From Pseudonocardia endophytica (GTDB lineage Bacteria > Actinomycetota > Actinomycetes > Mycobacteriales > Pseudonocardiaceae), in assembly GCF_004339565.1 (NCBI RefSeq), contig NZ_SMFZ01000002.1:1302001-1366000 (forward strand): a stretch of 64,000 nucleotides of DNA, read 5' to 3'. Of this stretch, positions 24,534-33,417 are shown piece by piece. Numbering within the stretch: position 1 is the first letter of the stretch; each line of letters begins with the position of its first letter. Both the position numbers and the translations under genes were made by a program. The notes under the pieces were generated by a model that was not told the DNA's origin, made no database searches, and worked only from the letters and a program-made list of their open reading frames with translations.

Positions 24534-25157
24534 ATGGGTCTGCAGGTGGTCGGCGCCGGTCTGTGCCGGACGGGGACGCACTCGTTGAAGCTCGCGCTGG
24601 AGCGGCTGCTCGGCGGGTCGTGCAGCCACATGTGGGAGGTGATCCACGAGCCCGCCGCGATCGCCGGTCTGCAGGACTACGCCGACGGCGGGACGCCGGA
24701 CTGGGACGCGGTCTTCGACGGGCACGTCGCGGCCACCGACATCGTGGCGGCGATGCCGTGGCGGGAGCTGCATGCGCACTGGCCGGACTCGGTCGTGCTG
24801 CTGTCCTCGCACGTCACCCCCGAGCGGTGGTGGACCAGCATGACACCGACGATCGTCGCCGGACTGCGCGACGCCGGGACGGCCGAGCCGCGCGGCGAGC
24901 ACGCCGGGCGGATGGCGTTCGACCTGCTCCACCGCCACTTCCACCACGACCTCGACGACCGCGACGGCATGATCGACGCCTACGTCCGGCACAACGCGGC
25001 CGTGCGCTCCGGTACCCCGGCCGGTCGCCTGATCGACTGGACGGTCGGCGACGGGTGGGGCCCGCTCTGCGACGTGCTCGGCGTGCCGGTGCCGGACGAG
25101 CCGTTCCCGCACGTCAACTCCACGGAGGACTTCCTGCGCGCGACGGGGCAGCGCTGA
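24534..25157 (+). CDS. Sulfotransferase family protein
   Basis: A 207-aa P-loop protein of the sulfotransferase-like superfamily. The PAPS-type 5'-phosphosulfate loop is GLCRTGTHSLK at residues 8-18, followed by ALERLLGGSCSHMWEV, and WPDSVVLLSSHVTPERWWTS resembles the 3'-phosphate region with a conserved serine. Families of this type are common in actinobacteria as single genes of unknown acceptor. ATG 24534 follows GGGGAGG. No sulfation genes (PAPS synthesis) are nearby. Confidence 0.8.
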   Translation: MGLQVVGAGLCRTGTHSLKLALERLLGGSCSHMWEVIHEPAAIAGLQDYADGGTPDWDAVFDGHVAATDIVAAMPWRELHAHWPDSVVLLSSHVTPERWWTSMTPTIVAGLRDAGTAEPRGEHAGRMAFDLLHRHFHHDLDDRDGMIDAYVRHNAAVRSGTPAGRLIDWTVGDGWGPLCDVLGVPVPDEPFPHVNSTEDFLRATGQR

Positions 25158-25219
25158 CGCACAGCGAGTTCATCACCCCGGCACAGCTTCCGGCGGGTGT
25201 CGGGCGGGACCCTGGGGAC

Positions 25220-25438
25220 GTGGAACCCCACGACGACGCCACGACCCGCTCCCGGTGGCGGCTGTCCCTGCCGACCGCCCGGGCCCGGACCGCGATCCTG
25301 CAGGTCTGCGCCCCGCCCGGCCCTGCCGCGATCGGCACGCTCCGCGCGTTCGCGCGGTCGGAGGTGTTCGCCGGGCACCGGACGCACGGGCGGCCGGAGA
25401 ACGTCGAGGGGGAACGGCCTGTCCTCGCGGTCCGGTAA
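25220..25438 (+). CDS. Small hypothetical protein
   Basis: A possible 72-aa protein from GTG 25220 that reads VEPHDDATTRSRWRLSL, then RTAILQVCAPPGP and IGTLRAFARSEVFAGHRTHG, and ends at 25438. The reading frame looks more protein-like than the alternative frame used by an N-terminally extended GH27, and GGGGA lies just upstream. Its end overlaps the start of the GH27 gene by 20 bp. No family recognised. Confidence 0.4.
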   Translation: MEPHDDATTRSRWRLSLPTARARTAILQVCAPPGPAAIGTLRAFARSEVFAGHRTHGRPENVEGERPVLAVR

Positions 25439-26663
25439 CGCGGTCGGGTGGCTGCTCGCGCTGCTCCTGCTCGCCGGCGCCTGCGCCTCGCCGCCCGACC
25501 CCGGCCATCGCACGAGCGCGGTCGCGCGCCCGCCGATGGGCTGGAACAGCTGGAACACGTTCGGCTGCGCGATCGACGAGAACCGGATCCTCGCCGCGGC
25601 GGGCGCGCTCGTGACGTCCGGCATGCGCGACGCCGGCTACCGCTACGTCGTCGTCGACGACTGCTGGCAGGCGCCGGCGCGCGCCGCCGACGGTGCGCTG
25701 CAGGCCGACCCGGTGCGCTTCCCGCACGGGATGGCGTGGCTCGGCGACCGCATCCACGCGATGGGACTGCGGTTCGGCATCTACCAGTCACCCGAGGAGC
25801 AGACGTGCGCCGAGTACGGCGGCACGCTGCTCGGCGCCACCGGCGCGCTCGGTCACGAGGACCAGGACGCCCGCACGTTCGCGGACTGGGGCGTCGACTA
25901 CCTGAAGTACGACTGGTGCTCCCCACACGGCACGATCGACGACCAGGTCACCGCGTTCGCCACCATGGACCGCGCGCTGCGGGCCACCGGCCGGGACATC
26001 GTCTACTCGATCAACCCGAACAGCGCCCACTTCAACAGCGGCCCCTACTACGACTGGGGCCGGGTCGCCGACCTGTGGCGGACCACCGAGGACGTCGCCG
26101 ACGCCTGGTCGACCGGCTGCGTGTCGGACTGCGCGATGGGCGTGACCGAGATCCTCGACGCCCAGGCCCCGCTCGCGGGCCGCGCGGGACCGGGCCGGTG
26201 GAACGACCCGGACATGCTCGAGGTCGGCGTGCGCGGCACGTTCACCCCGGACGAGAACCGCGCGCACATGACGATGTGGGCGATGATGGCCGCGCCGCTG
26301 ATGGCGGGCAACGACGTCACCGCGATGCCCGCCGACGTGCGCGACGTCCTCACCGCACCGGGCGCCGTCGCCGTCGACCAGGACCCGCTGGGCAGGCAGG
26401 CGACCCGGCTGCGCACCGACGGGCGCGCGGAGGTCTGGGCCCGCCCGCTCGCCGACGGGTCCGTCGCCGTGGCGCTGCTCAACCGCGGCGACGCGCCGAC
26501 GTCGATCGCGACGAGCGCGTCGGAGGCGGGGCTGCCAGCGAGCGCCGCGTACCGGGTGTCCGACGTGTGGGCCGGGACGTCCGCGACGACCGCGTCCCCC
26601 GATCTCGCGGCGACCGTGCCCGCCCACGGCGTCGCGTTCTACCGCGTCACACCGACGGGCTGA
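25419..26663 (+). CDS. GH27 alpha-galactosidase-type lipoprotein
   Basis: About 414 aa. The catalytic domain begins PPMGWNSWNTFGC and contains YLKYDWC (nucleophile Asp about 165), the WNDPDMLEVG acid/base motif near 262-268 and MTMWAMMAAPLMAGNDV, all typical of GH27. A small beta domain follows. No ATG or GTG lies near the signal peptide. CTG 25419 gives LSSRSGNAVGWLLALLLLAG then AC: a short basic n-region, hydrophobic core and lipobox with Cys22. GAGGGGG sits 7 nt before this CTG. GTG 25197 would add 74 residues of unlikely sequence. Lipid anchoring on the outer membrane face is inferred. Confidence 0.82.
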   Translation: MSSRSGNAVGWLLALLLLAGACASPPDPGHRTSAVARPPMGWNSWNTFGCAIDENRILAAAGALVTSGMRDAGYRYVVVDDCWQAPARAADGALQADPVRFPHGMAWLGDRIHAMGLRFGIYQSPEEQTCAEYGGTLLGATGALGHEDQDARTFADWGVDYLKYDWCSPHGTIDDQVTAFATMDRALRATGRDIVYSINPNSAHFNSGPYYDWGRVADLWRTTEDVADAWSTGCVSDCAMGVTEILDAQAPLAGRAGPGRWNDPDMLEVGVRGTFTPDENRAHMTMWAMMAAPLMAGNDVTAMPADVRDVLTAPGAVAVDQDPLGRQATRLRTDGRAEVWARPLADGSVAVALLNRGDAPTSIATSASEAGLPASAAYRVSDVWAGTSATTASPDLAATVPAHGVAFYRVTPTG

Positions 26664-26730
26664 CCGCGAGGGTTTCGGCTCGTAACGCCACCGTCACGCA
26701 GGTGGTACCCGGGCGTCCGACGCTGGACCG

Positions 26731-27792
26731 GTGACCGAGACCGCCCCAGCCATCCCGGCGAGCGCACCGGTGCCACTGGTCGACATCGCGCCGTGGGCCG
26801 GCGGCGATCCCGCGGGACGGGAGTCGGTGGCCACCGCCGTCGACGCGGCGCTGCGCACGTCCGGGTTCCTGCTGGTGACCGGCCACGGTGTCCCCGACGA
26901 CGACCGCGCCGCCGTCCGTGACCTCGCGCGCCGGTTCTTCGCCCTGCCCGACGACGTGAAGGCCCGCTACGCGGTGACCGTCGGCGGGCGCGGATGGCTC
27001 CCGCCCGGTGTCGAGGCGAACGCCGCGGCGGAGGGCGTCACCTCGCCGCCGGACCTGAAGGAGACCTACGCGGTCGGCGCCGACACCCCGACCGGTGACC
27101 CGGACCTCGACGGGTTCTGGTTCCCGCCGAACGTGTGGCCGGACGAGGTCCCTGACCTGCGGGCCGCCGTCGTCCGGCACGTCGGAGCGATGCGGGCGCT
27201 GGCCGACGACCTGCTGCGGATCGGAGCCGTCGCGCTCGGCCGCGACGAGGACTTCTTCACCCGGCACACCGGCAACCCCAGCTACACGCTCAACATCAAC
27301 CACTATCCGCCGCTGACCGAGGTCGGGCGGCCCACCCACGGGCAGTTCCGGATCGGCGCGCACACCGACTTCGGGACGTTCACCGTCCTCGACCGCGAGC
27401 CGGGCGCCGGCCGCCTGCAGGTCGACGTGCCCGGCCACGGGTGGGTCGACGCGCCGTACCGCCCGGACGCGTTCACGATCAACGTCGGCGACCTGCTGTC
27501 GCTCTGGACCGGTGGGCGGTGGCGGTCGACGCGCCACCGCGTCCTGCCGCCGCAGGCGGCGGCGCCGGACGAGGACCTGGTGTCTCTCGTCTTCTTCTAC
27601 GAGCTCGATCCGGACACCTGGGTCGAGCCGGCCGGGCACGCCGCTCCGCCGGTCCGGGCGGCGGAATACCTGGCCGGGAAGCTCGCCCAGATCACGGTGC
27701 CCAGTGCCGCGCCGCAGAACGTTCAGCACCGATCTCGGAGGCCCGGGCGCCCGCAGGCGGCGTTGCCGCCCTTGCGAAGACGCCCGGTATGA
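26731..27792 (+). CDS. Isopenicillin N synthase-family 2OG-Fe(II) oxygenase
   Basis: A 353-aa oxygenase. The N-terminal DIOX_N part reads LVDIAPWAGG and SGFLLVTGHGVP. The catalytic jelly roll has the iron ligands in GAHTDFGTFTVL and STRHRV, and the SLVFFYELDPD strand. The last ~30 residues (VPSAAPQNVQH to RRRPV) are unlike the family, which normally ends soon after LAGKLAQIT, so the 3' end may be rearranged. An NCS1 permease gene follows 82 bp later, suggesting catabolism of an imported nitrogen compound. Start GTG 26731. Confidence 0.88.
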   Translation: MTETAPAIPASAPVPLVDIAPWAGGDPAGRESVATAVDAALRTSGFLLVTGHGVPDDDRAAVRDLARRFFALPDDVKARYAVTVGGRGWLPPGVEANAAAEGVTSPPDLKETYAVGADTPTGDPDLDGFWFPPNVWPDEVPDLRAAVVRHVGAMRALADDLLRIGAVALGRDEDFFTRHTGNPSYTLNINHYPPLTEVGRPTHGQFRIGAHTDFGTFTVLDREPGAGRLQVDVPGHGWVDAPYRPDAFTINVGDLLSLWTGGRWRSTRHRVLPPQAAAPDEDLVSLVFFYELDPDTWVEPAGHAAPPVRAAEYLAGKLAQITVPSAAPQNVQHRSRRPGRPQAALPPLRRRPV

Positions 27793-27874
27793 GCTGCGGG
27801 CGCGCCTTGCCTGCGAACGCCTGGATCCGCCGATCCCGGCACCAACGTTCCGCGACACGGCACTAGGGAGGACC

Positions 27875-29272
27875 ATGTCGATCACCGAGGAACCCGCCGA
27901 CGTCGTTCTGCGCGACGGCGTCTACGGCGACCGCGTCGTCGCCGTCGAACCCGGCGGGGCCGAGTTCATCCCGCTCGCCGAACGGCACGGACGGGCGCGG
28001 CAGCTGTTCTGGACGTGGGCGTCGCCCAACCTCGAGTTCGCGACGATCTTCGTCGGCGTTCTCGCGGTGAGCGCGTTCAGCCTGGGCTTCTGGGGCGCGG
28101 TGGCCGGGATCGTCGTCGGGACGGCGCTCGGGTCGCTGACCCACGGGCTGCTCTCGGCACGCGGCCCGCGGGCCGGGGTGCCGATGATGGTGCTGTCCCG
28201 GCTCGGTTTCGGCTTCCGCGGCAACGTGCTGCCCGCAGGGCTGAACGCGATCGTCGGCGGCATCGGCTGGTTCGCGGTGAACAGCGTGTCCGGGGCGCTC
28301 GCGCTGTCGACGCTGACCGGGGTGCCCGCGTGGCTCGGGCTGCTGATCGTCGCGGTCGTGCAGATCGGGGTGGCGCTGCTGGGGCACAACCTGATCCACA
28401 ACTTCGAGAAGATCGTGCTGCCGGTGCTGGCCGTGGTCTTCGCGATCACGTCGGTGGTGATCCTGACCCAGGTCGACCCGTCCTACGTGCCCACCGACGG
28501 GCAGCCGAACGGATCGCTCGCCGGATTCCTGCTCACCGTCGGCGCGACGTTCGGCTACGCCGCGGGCTGGAACCCGTACGCCACGGACTACACGCGCTAC
28601 CTCCCGCCGTCGACGAGCCCGCGCTCGGTCGGGCTTGCCGCGGGCCTCGGGGTGTTCGTGCCCTGCGTGGTCCTGGAGACGGTCGGTGCCGCCTCGGCGA
28701 CGCTGGTGTCCGATCCGGATGCGTCGCCGACGGCGGCGTTCACCGCGCACCTGCCGAGCTGGCTGGCCGCACTGACGCTGCTCTGCATCGCCGTCGGCGC
28801 CGTCGCCGCCAACGCGATCAACATCTACTCCGGCGCGCTGTCGTTCGTGGCGCTGGGCATCCGGCTGCCGCTGACGCTGCGACGGGCACTGGCCGTCGGG
28901 GTGTTCGGCGTGCTCGGCTTCCTGGTGGCCCTCGCAGGGCTGAGCGACGCGGGCCACGCCTACGAGAGTTTCCTGCTGATCATCGCCTACTGGATCGGGC
29001 CATGGCTGGCTGTCGTGTTCGCCGACATGTGGCTGCGCCGCGGGCAGCCCACCGAGCACCTGCTGTTCGACACCGGGAACCGCAACGCGGCCGGCCCGGT
29101 GGCGATGCTGGCCGGCATCGTCGTGTCGATCCTGCTGTTCTCCAACCAGGTGTCGTTCACCGGTCTCGTCCCGGCCGCGGTGCCGCAGGTCGGCGACATC
29201 GCGTTCGAGGTCGGGTTCCTGGTCAGCGGCGCGGTGTACCTCGCGATGCGGGGACGGACGCGGCGGGCCTGA
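27875..29272 (+). CDS. NCS1-family purine/cytosine-type permease
   Basis: A 465-aa transporter with about 12 hydrophobic helices. N-terminal WTWASPNLEFATIFVG, then FGYAAGWNPYATDYTRYLPP and AYWIGPWLAVVFADMWLRRG, are hallmarks of NCS1 carriers, which import nucleobases, hydantoins, allantoin or related compounds. GGGAGG lies 4 nt before ATG 27875. The 3' end overlaps the convergent amidotransferase gene by 50 bp. The substrate cannot be read from the sequence; the adjacent oxygenase and the amine-type cluster suggest a nitrogen compound. Confidence 0.92.
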   Translation: MSITEEPADVVLRDGVYGDRVVAVEPGGAEFIPLAERHGRARQLFWTWASPNLEFATIFVGVLAVSAFSLGFWGAVAGIVVGTALGSLTHGLLSARGPRAGVPMMVLSRLGFGFRGNVLPAGLNAIVGGIGWFAVNSVSGALALSTLTGVPAWLGLLIVAVVQIGVALLGHNLIHNFEKIVLPVLAVVFAITSVVILTQVDPSYVPTDGQPNGSLAGFLLTVGATFGYAAGWNPYATDYTRYLPPSTSPRSVGLAAGLGVFVPCVVLETVGAASATLVSDPDASPTAAFTAHLPSWLAALTLLCIAVGAVAANAINIYSGALSFVALGIRLPLTLRRALAVGVFGVLGFLVALAGLSDAGHAYESFLLIIAYWIGPWLAVVFADMWLRRGQPTEHLLFDTGNRNAAGPVAMLAGIVVSILLFSNQVSFTGLVPAAVPQVGDIAFEVGFLVSGAVYLAMRGRTRRA

Positions 29273-29954
29273 CGGCCTCGGCGACCACCCAGTCGAACAG
29301 CGCCTGCTCGGCCGGGACGGTCTCGGCGCGGTCCTCGGGGTGCCACTGGATCGCGACGACGCGGGCCCCCGGCATCTCCAGCCCCTCCACCAGGCCGTCG
29401 GGTGCGACGGCGGTGACCGTCAGCCCGTCGCCGACCCGGTCGATGCCCTGGTGGTGGTAGGAGGACACGGAGATCCGGTCGGCGCCGACGATGCCGCGCA
29501 GGCGGCTGCCGTCGGTGACCTCGACGTCGTGCAGGCCGTCGCGGTGGACACCGGACTCGTCGAGGTGCTGGTGCAGCGTGCCGCCGGACAGCACGTCGAG
29601 CAGCTGGAAACCGCGGCAGATCGCCAGCAGGGGGACGTCCTGCTCGATCGCCGCCCGGATGATCCCGGCCTCGAACTCGTCCTGGCCGTCGTGGTCCGCG
29701 GGTGTCGTGCGCGGGTGCGGTGCGGCGCCGTAGGTGGACGGCGACAGGTCCGCACCACCGGGCACGACGACGGCGTCGAACCGGCGCACCCGCTCGGCCG
29801 GGTCGAGCGGGCTCTCGGCGAACAGCGCGTGCGGCTCGCCGCCCGCCCGCACGATGCTGCGCAGTACCTGCACGGCGACCGCGTTGCCGTCGAACCGCAG
29901 GCCGTGGACGCGGTTCGACCACATCCCGGTGACGCCGACCAGCGGCACGGTCAC
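29223..29954 (-). CDS. Class I glutamine amidotransferase-like gamma-glutamyl hydrolase (PuuD/peptidase C26 type)
   Basis: A 243-aa protein. It shows PLVGVTGMW at the start, VVPGGADLSPSTYG, the nucleophile elbow LAICRGFQLLDVLSGG (Cys) and the VVAIQWHPE histidine with the following Glu. These proteins cleave gamma-glutamyl amides, as PuuD does in putrescine breakdown and AtdA2/TdnT-type proteins are linked to in aniline degradation. GTG 29954 overlaps the stop of the preceding solute-binding gene. It is the last gene of the leftward P450-ligase-SBP-hydrolase set. Confidence 0.88.
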   Translation of the reverse strand: MTVPLVGVTGMWSNRVHGLRFDGNAVAVQVLRSIVRAGGEPHALFAESPLDPAERVRRFDAVVVPGGADLSPSTYGAAPHPRTTPADHDGQDEFEAGIIRAAIEQDVPLLAICRGFQLLDVLSGGTLHQHLDESGVHRDGLHDVEVTDGSRLRGIVGADRISVSSYHHQGIDRVGDGLTVTAVAPDGLVEGLEMPGARVVAIQWHPEDRAETVPAEQALFDWVVAEAVRPAASVPASRGTPRR

Positions 29955-30673
29955 CGGGCGGGCACCAGCGGGAACGGCAGCGACGGCATCCACCGCGTCC
30001 ACGCCTCGGCCAGGGATCCGTCGGCGATCGTGGCGTCCAGCGCGCCGTCGATCGCGAGCCGGAGCTCGTCGTCCCCCGGGCGGACACCGGCCGCCCACGG
30101 GTTGCGGGTGCCGCCGTCGAACGCCTGGATCAGGTCCGGGTCGTCCTCGACGAGCGGGACGTTGACGACGTCGTCGTCGACGAAGCCGTCGATCGTCCCG
30201 TCGCGGGTGGCCGCGATCATGTCGCCGAACACGTCGTCGCTGCTCCCGAACCCGACCAGCTCGATGCCCGGGAACGTGCGCGCCAGCTTCTCGTTGATCG
30301 AGCCCTCGATCGCGCCGATCCGGTAGCCGGCGAGATCCTCCGGGGCACGGGCCGGGTCGCCCGACCGCACGACGAGCGTCTCGCCGAAGACCGCGTACGG
30401 CCGGGTGAAGTCCACCTGCGCGGCGCGTTCCGGGGTCACTCCCTGTCCACACCAGACGGCGTCGGCCCGCCCGTCGGTCACGGCGACGAGCAGCTGGTCC
30501 CACGGCAGGAACACCCACTCGACGTCGCGCCCCAGACGGCCGGCCACCAGCGACGCGGCGTCCGGTTCGTAGCCGGTGCGGGTGCGGCCGTCCGGGGTGC
30601 GGTGGAACAGCGGAGGCGCCTCGGAGTCGATGCACGCCAGCCGCAGCGGCCGCAGCCCGATCGCCGGGGTCAC
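29951..30673 (-). CDS. Family 3 solute-binding protein without an export signal
   Basis: A 240-aa amino-acid-type periplasmic-binding fold: LACIDSEAPPLFHRTPDGRTRTGYEPDAA, VEWVFLPWDQLLVAVTDGRADAVWCG, FTRPYAVFGETLVVR and the hinge AGYRIGAIEGS. The GTG start overlaps the glutamine synthetase-like stop. The N-terminus (VTPAIGLRPLRLACID) has no signal peptide or lipobox, and no ABC permease or ATPase genes are nearby. It may therefore be a cytoplasmic ligand-binding protein rather than a transporter subunit; a misannotated start is unlikely given the coupled overlap. Confidence 0.8.
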   Translation of the reverse strand: MTPAIGLRPLRLACIDSEAPPLFHRTPDGRTRTGYEPDAASLVAGRLGRDVEWVFLPWDQLLVAVTDGRADAVWCGQGVTPERAAQVDFTRPYAVFGETLVVRSGDPARAPEDLAGYRIGAIEGSINEKLARTFPGIELVGFGSSDDVFGDMIAATRDGTIDGFVDDDVVNVPLVEDDPDLIQAFDGGTRNPWAAGVRPGDDELRLAIDGALDATIADGSLAEAWTRWMPSLPFPLVPAR

Positions 30674-32094
30674 GGGAGCATCTCCCAGTACTGGTCGAAC
30701 TCCCACTGCGTGATCGTCCCGCAGAACCGGGCCCACTCGTCGGACTTCAGTTCGAGGTAGACGGACGTCAGCTCGGCGGGTACGGCGTCCATCAGGTAGG
30801 CGTCGGCGCGGAACGCCTCGATCGCCTCACCCAGCGTGCGCGGCAGGCGGATGCCCGCGACGTCCCCGCCCGCGACGTCCGGCTCCCCGGCGTCCAGCTC
30901 ACGCGCCAGACCGTCCTCGATGGACGCCAGCAGGTAGACCATCGACAGGTACGGGTTCACCGCGGCGTCCGGCAGCCGGTGCTCCATGCGGCCGTTCGAC
31001 GAGATCCGCACGGCCGCGCCGCGGTTGTCCAGTCCCCAGGTCGGCTCGTCCGGAGCGAACTGGCCGACGTCCCAGTACCGCTTGTAGGAGTTCACCGTCG
31101 AGCCCATGACCAGCGCGGCGCCGGGGGAGTGCACCAGCATCCCGGCGATCGCCTGCCGGGCCTGCTCGGTCACGTGCAGCTCGACACGGCCGTCCTCGAC
31201 GACGTTCTGCCCACCGCGCCACAGGCTCAGGTTGTGGTGACAGCCGTTGCCCATCTTCCCGTTCGTCGGCTTCGGCATGAAGCTCGCCTGCAGCCCGAGC
31301 TCGCGGGCCACCTGCTTGCAGATCTGCCGGTAGGTGATCAGGCGGTCGGCCGTCGTGTCGGCGCGGTCGAAGTCCCAGTTCAGCTCGAGCTGGCCGTCGT
31401 CCTCGTAGTCGCCCTGGATCATGTCCAGCCCGAGCGCGCGGGCGTAGCGGATGACGCGCTGGAAGACCGGACGCATCCGCTCCAGGTTCTCCACCTGGTA
31501 GGCCGGGCTCTGGCCGTCCTTCGTCTGTACCTCCATCCCCGGTCCGGCCCACGTCATCTCCGGCTCCAGCCCGCTGCGCAGCTCCAGCCCGGTCCGCGCG
31601 ATGAACCCCTCGTGCGCCACCTGGGCCAGGGCCCGGGTGTCCAGCGCCATGATCCGGCCGCCGACACCGGTCAGGTGCGGGGGCTCGTAGGCGCGGCAGA
31701 ACACCCGCGCGACGGTCGGGTCCCACGGCAGCACCTGGAGCGTCTCCGGCTGCGGCAGGCCCCAGAACTCGCGGGCCTCGATGCCACCGCCGACCAGGTC
31801 ACCGTCGCGTGTGGACTGCAGGTCGGTCAGCGCGGTCCGGTGGAAGCAGATCCCCTTGGCGAGCATCCGTTCCAGGTGCCCGGCCGGCACGACCTTCGCG
31901 ACCGTCCGCCCGCCGATCGTCGGGACCATGTAGTAGACGAACTCCACGGCGGACCCGAGGACGTCCTGGCACCGGGCGACGGTGGCGGGGTCGGTGTTGG
32001 ACGACCGGTGCCGGTCGAACGCGTCCCGGTCGGCGAGCGCCGCGCGCAGGTCCTCACCGAACCGGCCCGCGGTGACATCCTCGGCGATCGTCAT
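30670..32094 (-). CDS. Glutamine synthetase-family gamma-glutamylamide ligase
   Basis: A 474-aa GS-fold enzyme. Motifs include ELRSGLEPEMTW, EDDGQLELNWDF (metal-binding Glu residues), GNGCHHNLSLW (ATP/glutamate site) and NRGAAVRISSNGRMEHRLPDAAVNPYLSM. It lacks the adenylylation-site tail of GlnA1 and is more like the GlnA3/PuuA/GMAS group that joins glutamate to amines. Its position next to a P450 gene (27 bp) and a gamma-glutamyl hydrolase supports an amine acceptor over ammonium. Start ATG 32094 follows GAGGAG. Confidence 0.88.
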   Translation of the reverse strand: MTIAEDVTAGRFGEDLRAALADRDAFDRHRSSNTDPATVARCQDVLGSAVEFVYYMVPTIGGRTVAKVVPAGHLERMLAKGICFHRTALTDLQSTRDGDLVGGGIEAREFWGLPQPETLQVLPWDPTVARVFCRAYEPPHLTGVGGRIMALDTRALAQVAHEGFIARTGLELRSGLEPEMTWAGPGMEVQTKDGQSPAYQVENLERMRPVFQRVIRYARALGLDMIQGDYEDDGQLELNWDFDRADTTADRLITYRQICKQVARELGLQASFMPKPTNGKMGNGCHHNLSLWRGGQNVVEDGRVELHVTEQARQAIAGMLVHSPGAALVMGSTVNSYKRYWDVGQFAPDEPTWGLDNRGAAVRISSNGRMEHRLPDAAVNPYLSMVYLLASIEDGLARELDAGEPDVAGGDVAGIRLPRTLGEAIEAFRADAYLMDAVPAELTSVYLELKSDEWARFCGTITQWEFDQYWEMLP

Positions 32095-32121
32095 GGGGGG
32101 CTCCTCGGGAATCGGTGCGGA

Positions 32122-33318
32122 TCAGCGCGCGTCGAACGTGATCGGGTAGCGGATCGGGCCGGTGTTGCCGGAGTCGGGCAGCCACTCGTCGCCACCCGCC
32201 GCGCGGACGTTCGTGAGCCGCCGGGTCAGGGTCGCCAGCGCGACGCTCATGTCGGCGCGCGCGATCTGGTGGCCGATGCAGTGGTGGATGCCGCCGCCGA
32301 ACGTGTTGTGCGGGCTGCGCTCCGCGGTCACCTCGACCGTGTCACCGTCCGGGTAGACCTCCGGGTCGGTGCCGGAGGCGTAGGCGAACAGGTGGACCGT
32401 CGTCCCCTTCTCGATCTCCAGGCCCTGGAACTCGAACGACTCGGCGGCCTCGCGGGTGACCCACGTCGTCGTCGGTGCGACGCGCAGCGCCTCCTCCATC
32501 GCCGGCCGGGCCAGCTCGGGGCGTTCGGCGATCAGCTCCCACTGGGCCGGGTCGTGCAGATAGGTCCGCAGGATCAGACCCAGCTGGTTGCGGGTGGTGT
32601 CCATGCCGCCGAACACCATCAGCACCAGCGCGTTGCGCAGCTCGGCCTGCGAGAGCTTGTCGCCGTCCTCGGAGTGGTGGACCAGCCGCGTCACGATGTC
32701 GTCGGACGGGTGGGCGAGCCGGTCCGCGATCAGCTTCTCGGCGTACTCGTAGAGCGCCGACACGGCCTCGTCGATGCGGTCGATGTCGTCGCGGATGCTC
32801 ACCGCGAGGGCGAGCCCGATCGTGTTCGCGTGCTCGGCGATGAACGTCCAGTCCTCGTGCGGCAGGCCCATCATCGTGCACAGCGCGCGGGCCGCGTAGG
32901 GCTCGGAGAACTCGCTCACGAACTCGGCGTGGCCGCGTCCGGCGAACCCGGCGACGAGCTCCTCGGCGACCTCGGCGAACGCGGGCTCCAGGCGCCGTGC
33001 GCTCGCCACGGTGAACGCCGGCGTCAGCAGCCGCCGGATCCGGTGGTGCTCGTCGCCCTCCAGCACGAGCAGGTTCCTGACCCACCACTCGTGGAACGTG
33101 CCGCCGTGCACGCCGTGGTGGTCCGGCCAGCGCGCGCTGCCCTGGGACAGCGACGGGTTCTTCAGCAGCTGCCTGACCTCGGCGTAGCGCAGTACGGCGA
33201 GCCCGTAGTTGGTGCGGGCGAACCAGGACCGCTCCCTGGCTTCGCGCACCGCCTCGGAGTGCATCGAGAATGCCGGGTCGGAGATGTCGAGGTACGGAAC
33301 GTCCGAGACGTGGTCCAT
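32122..33318 (-). CDS. Cytochrome P450
   Basis: A 398-aa soluble bacterial P450. I helix LMVFGGMDTTRNQ (the usual AGxxTT with Gly-Met-Asp), K helix EEALR, and heme loop FGGGIHHCIGHQIAR with Cys347 as the iron ligand. No ferredoxin or reductase gene is adjacent, so electrons must come from elsewhere. In mycobacteria CYP151 enzymes of the pip/mor loci oxidise secondary amines beside a GntR regulator and a GS-like gene; the order here is similar, but CYP family membership was not tested. It is divergent from the GntR gene. Confidence 0.92.
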   Translation of the reverse strand: MDHVSDVPYLDISDPAFSMHSEAVREARERSWFARTNYGLAVLRYAEVRQLLKNPSLSQGSARWPDHHGVHGGTFHEWWVRNLLVLEGDEHHRIRRLLTPAFTVASARRLEPAFAEVAEELVAGFAGRGHAEFVSEFSEPYAARALCTMMGLPHEDWTFIAEHANTIGLALAVSIRDDIDRIDEAVSALYEYAEKLIADRLAHPSDDIVTRLVHHSEDGDKLSQAELRNALVLMVFGGMDTTRNQLGLILRTYLHDPAQWELIAERPELARPAMEEALRVAPTTTWVTREAAESFEFQGLEIEKGTTVHLFAYASGTDPEVYPDGDTVEVTAERSPHNTFGGGIHHCIGHQIARADMSVALATLTRRLTNVRAAGGDEWLPDSGNTGPIRYPITFDAR

Positions 33319-33417
33319 GCTGTGCTTTCCCTCTCCATCCGGAGACGACGCGAGAATAAACTACAAGTGAAGGTATTAGCCCGCAAGAACGACCATCCGG
33401 TCACGAAGGGGACGGCG

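Noticed and set aside
30979..33417. N-terminal extension of the GntR open frame over the ligase and P450 genes
   Set aside because: The sequence lacks motifs and overlies two certain genes on the other strand; GTG 33418 with a good ribosome site gives a normal GntR protein.
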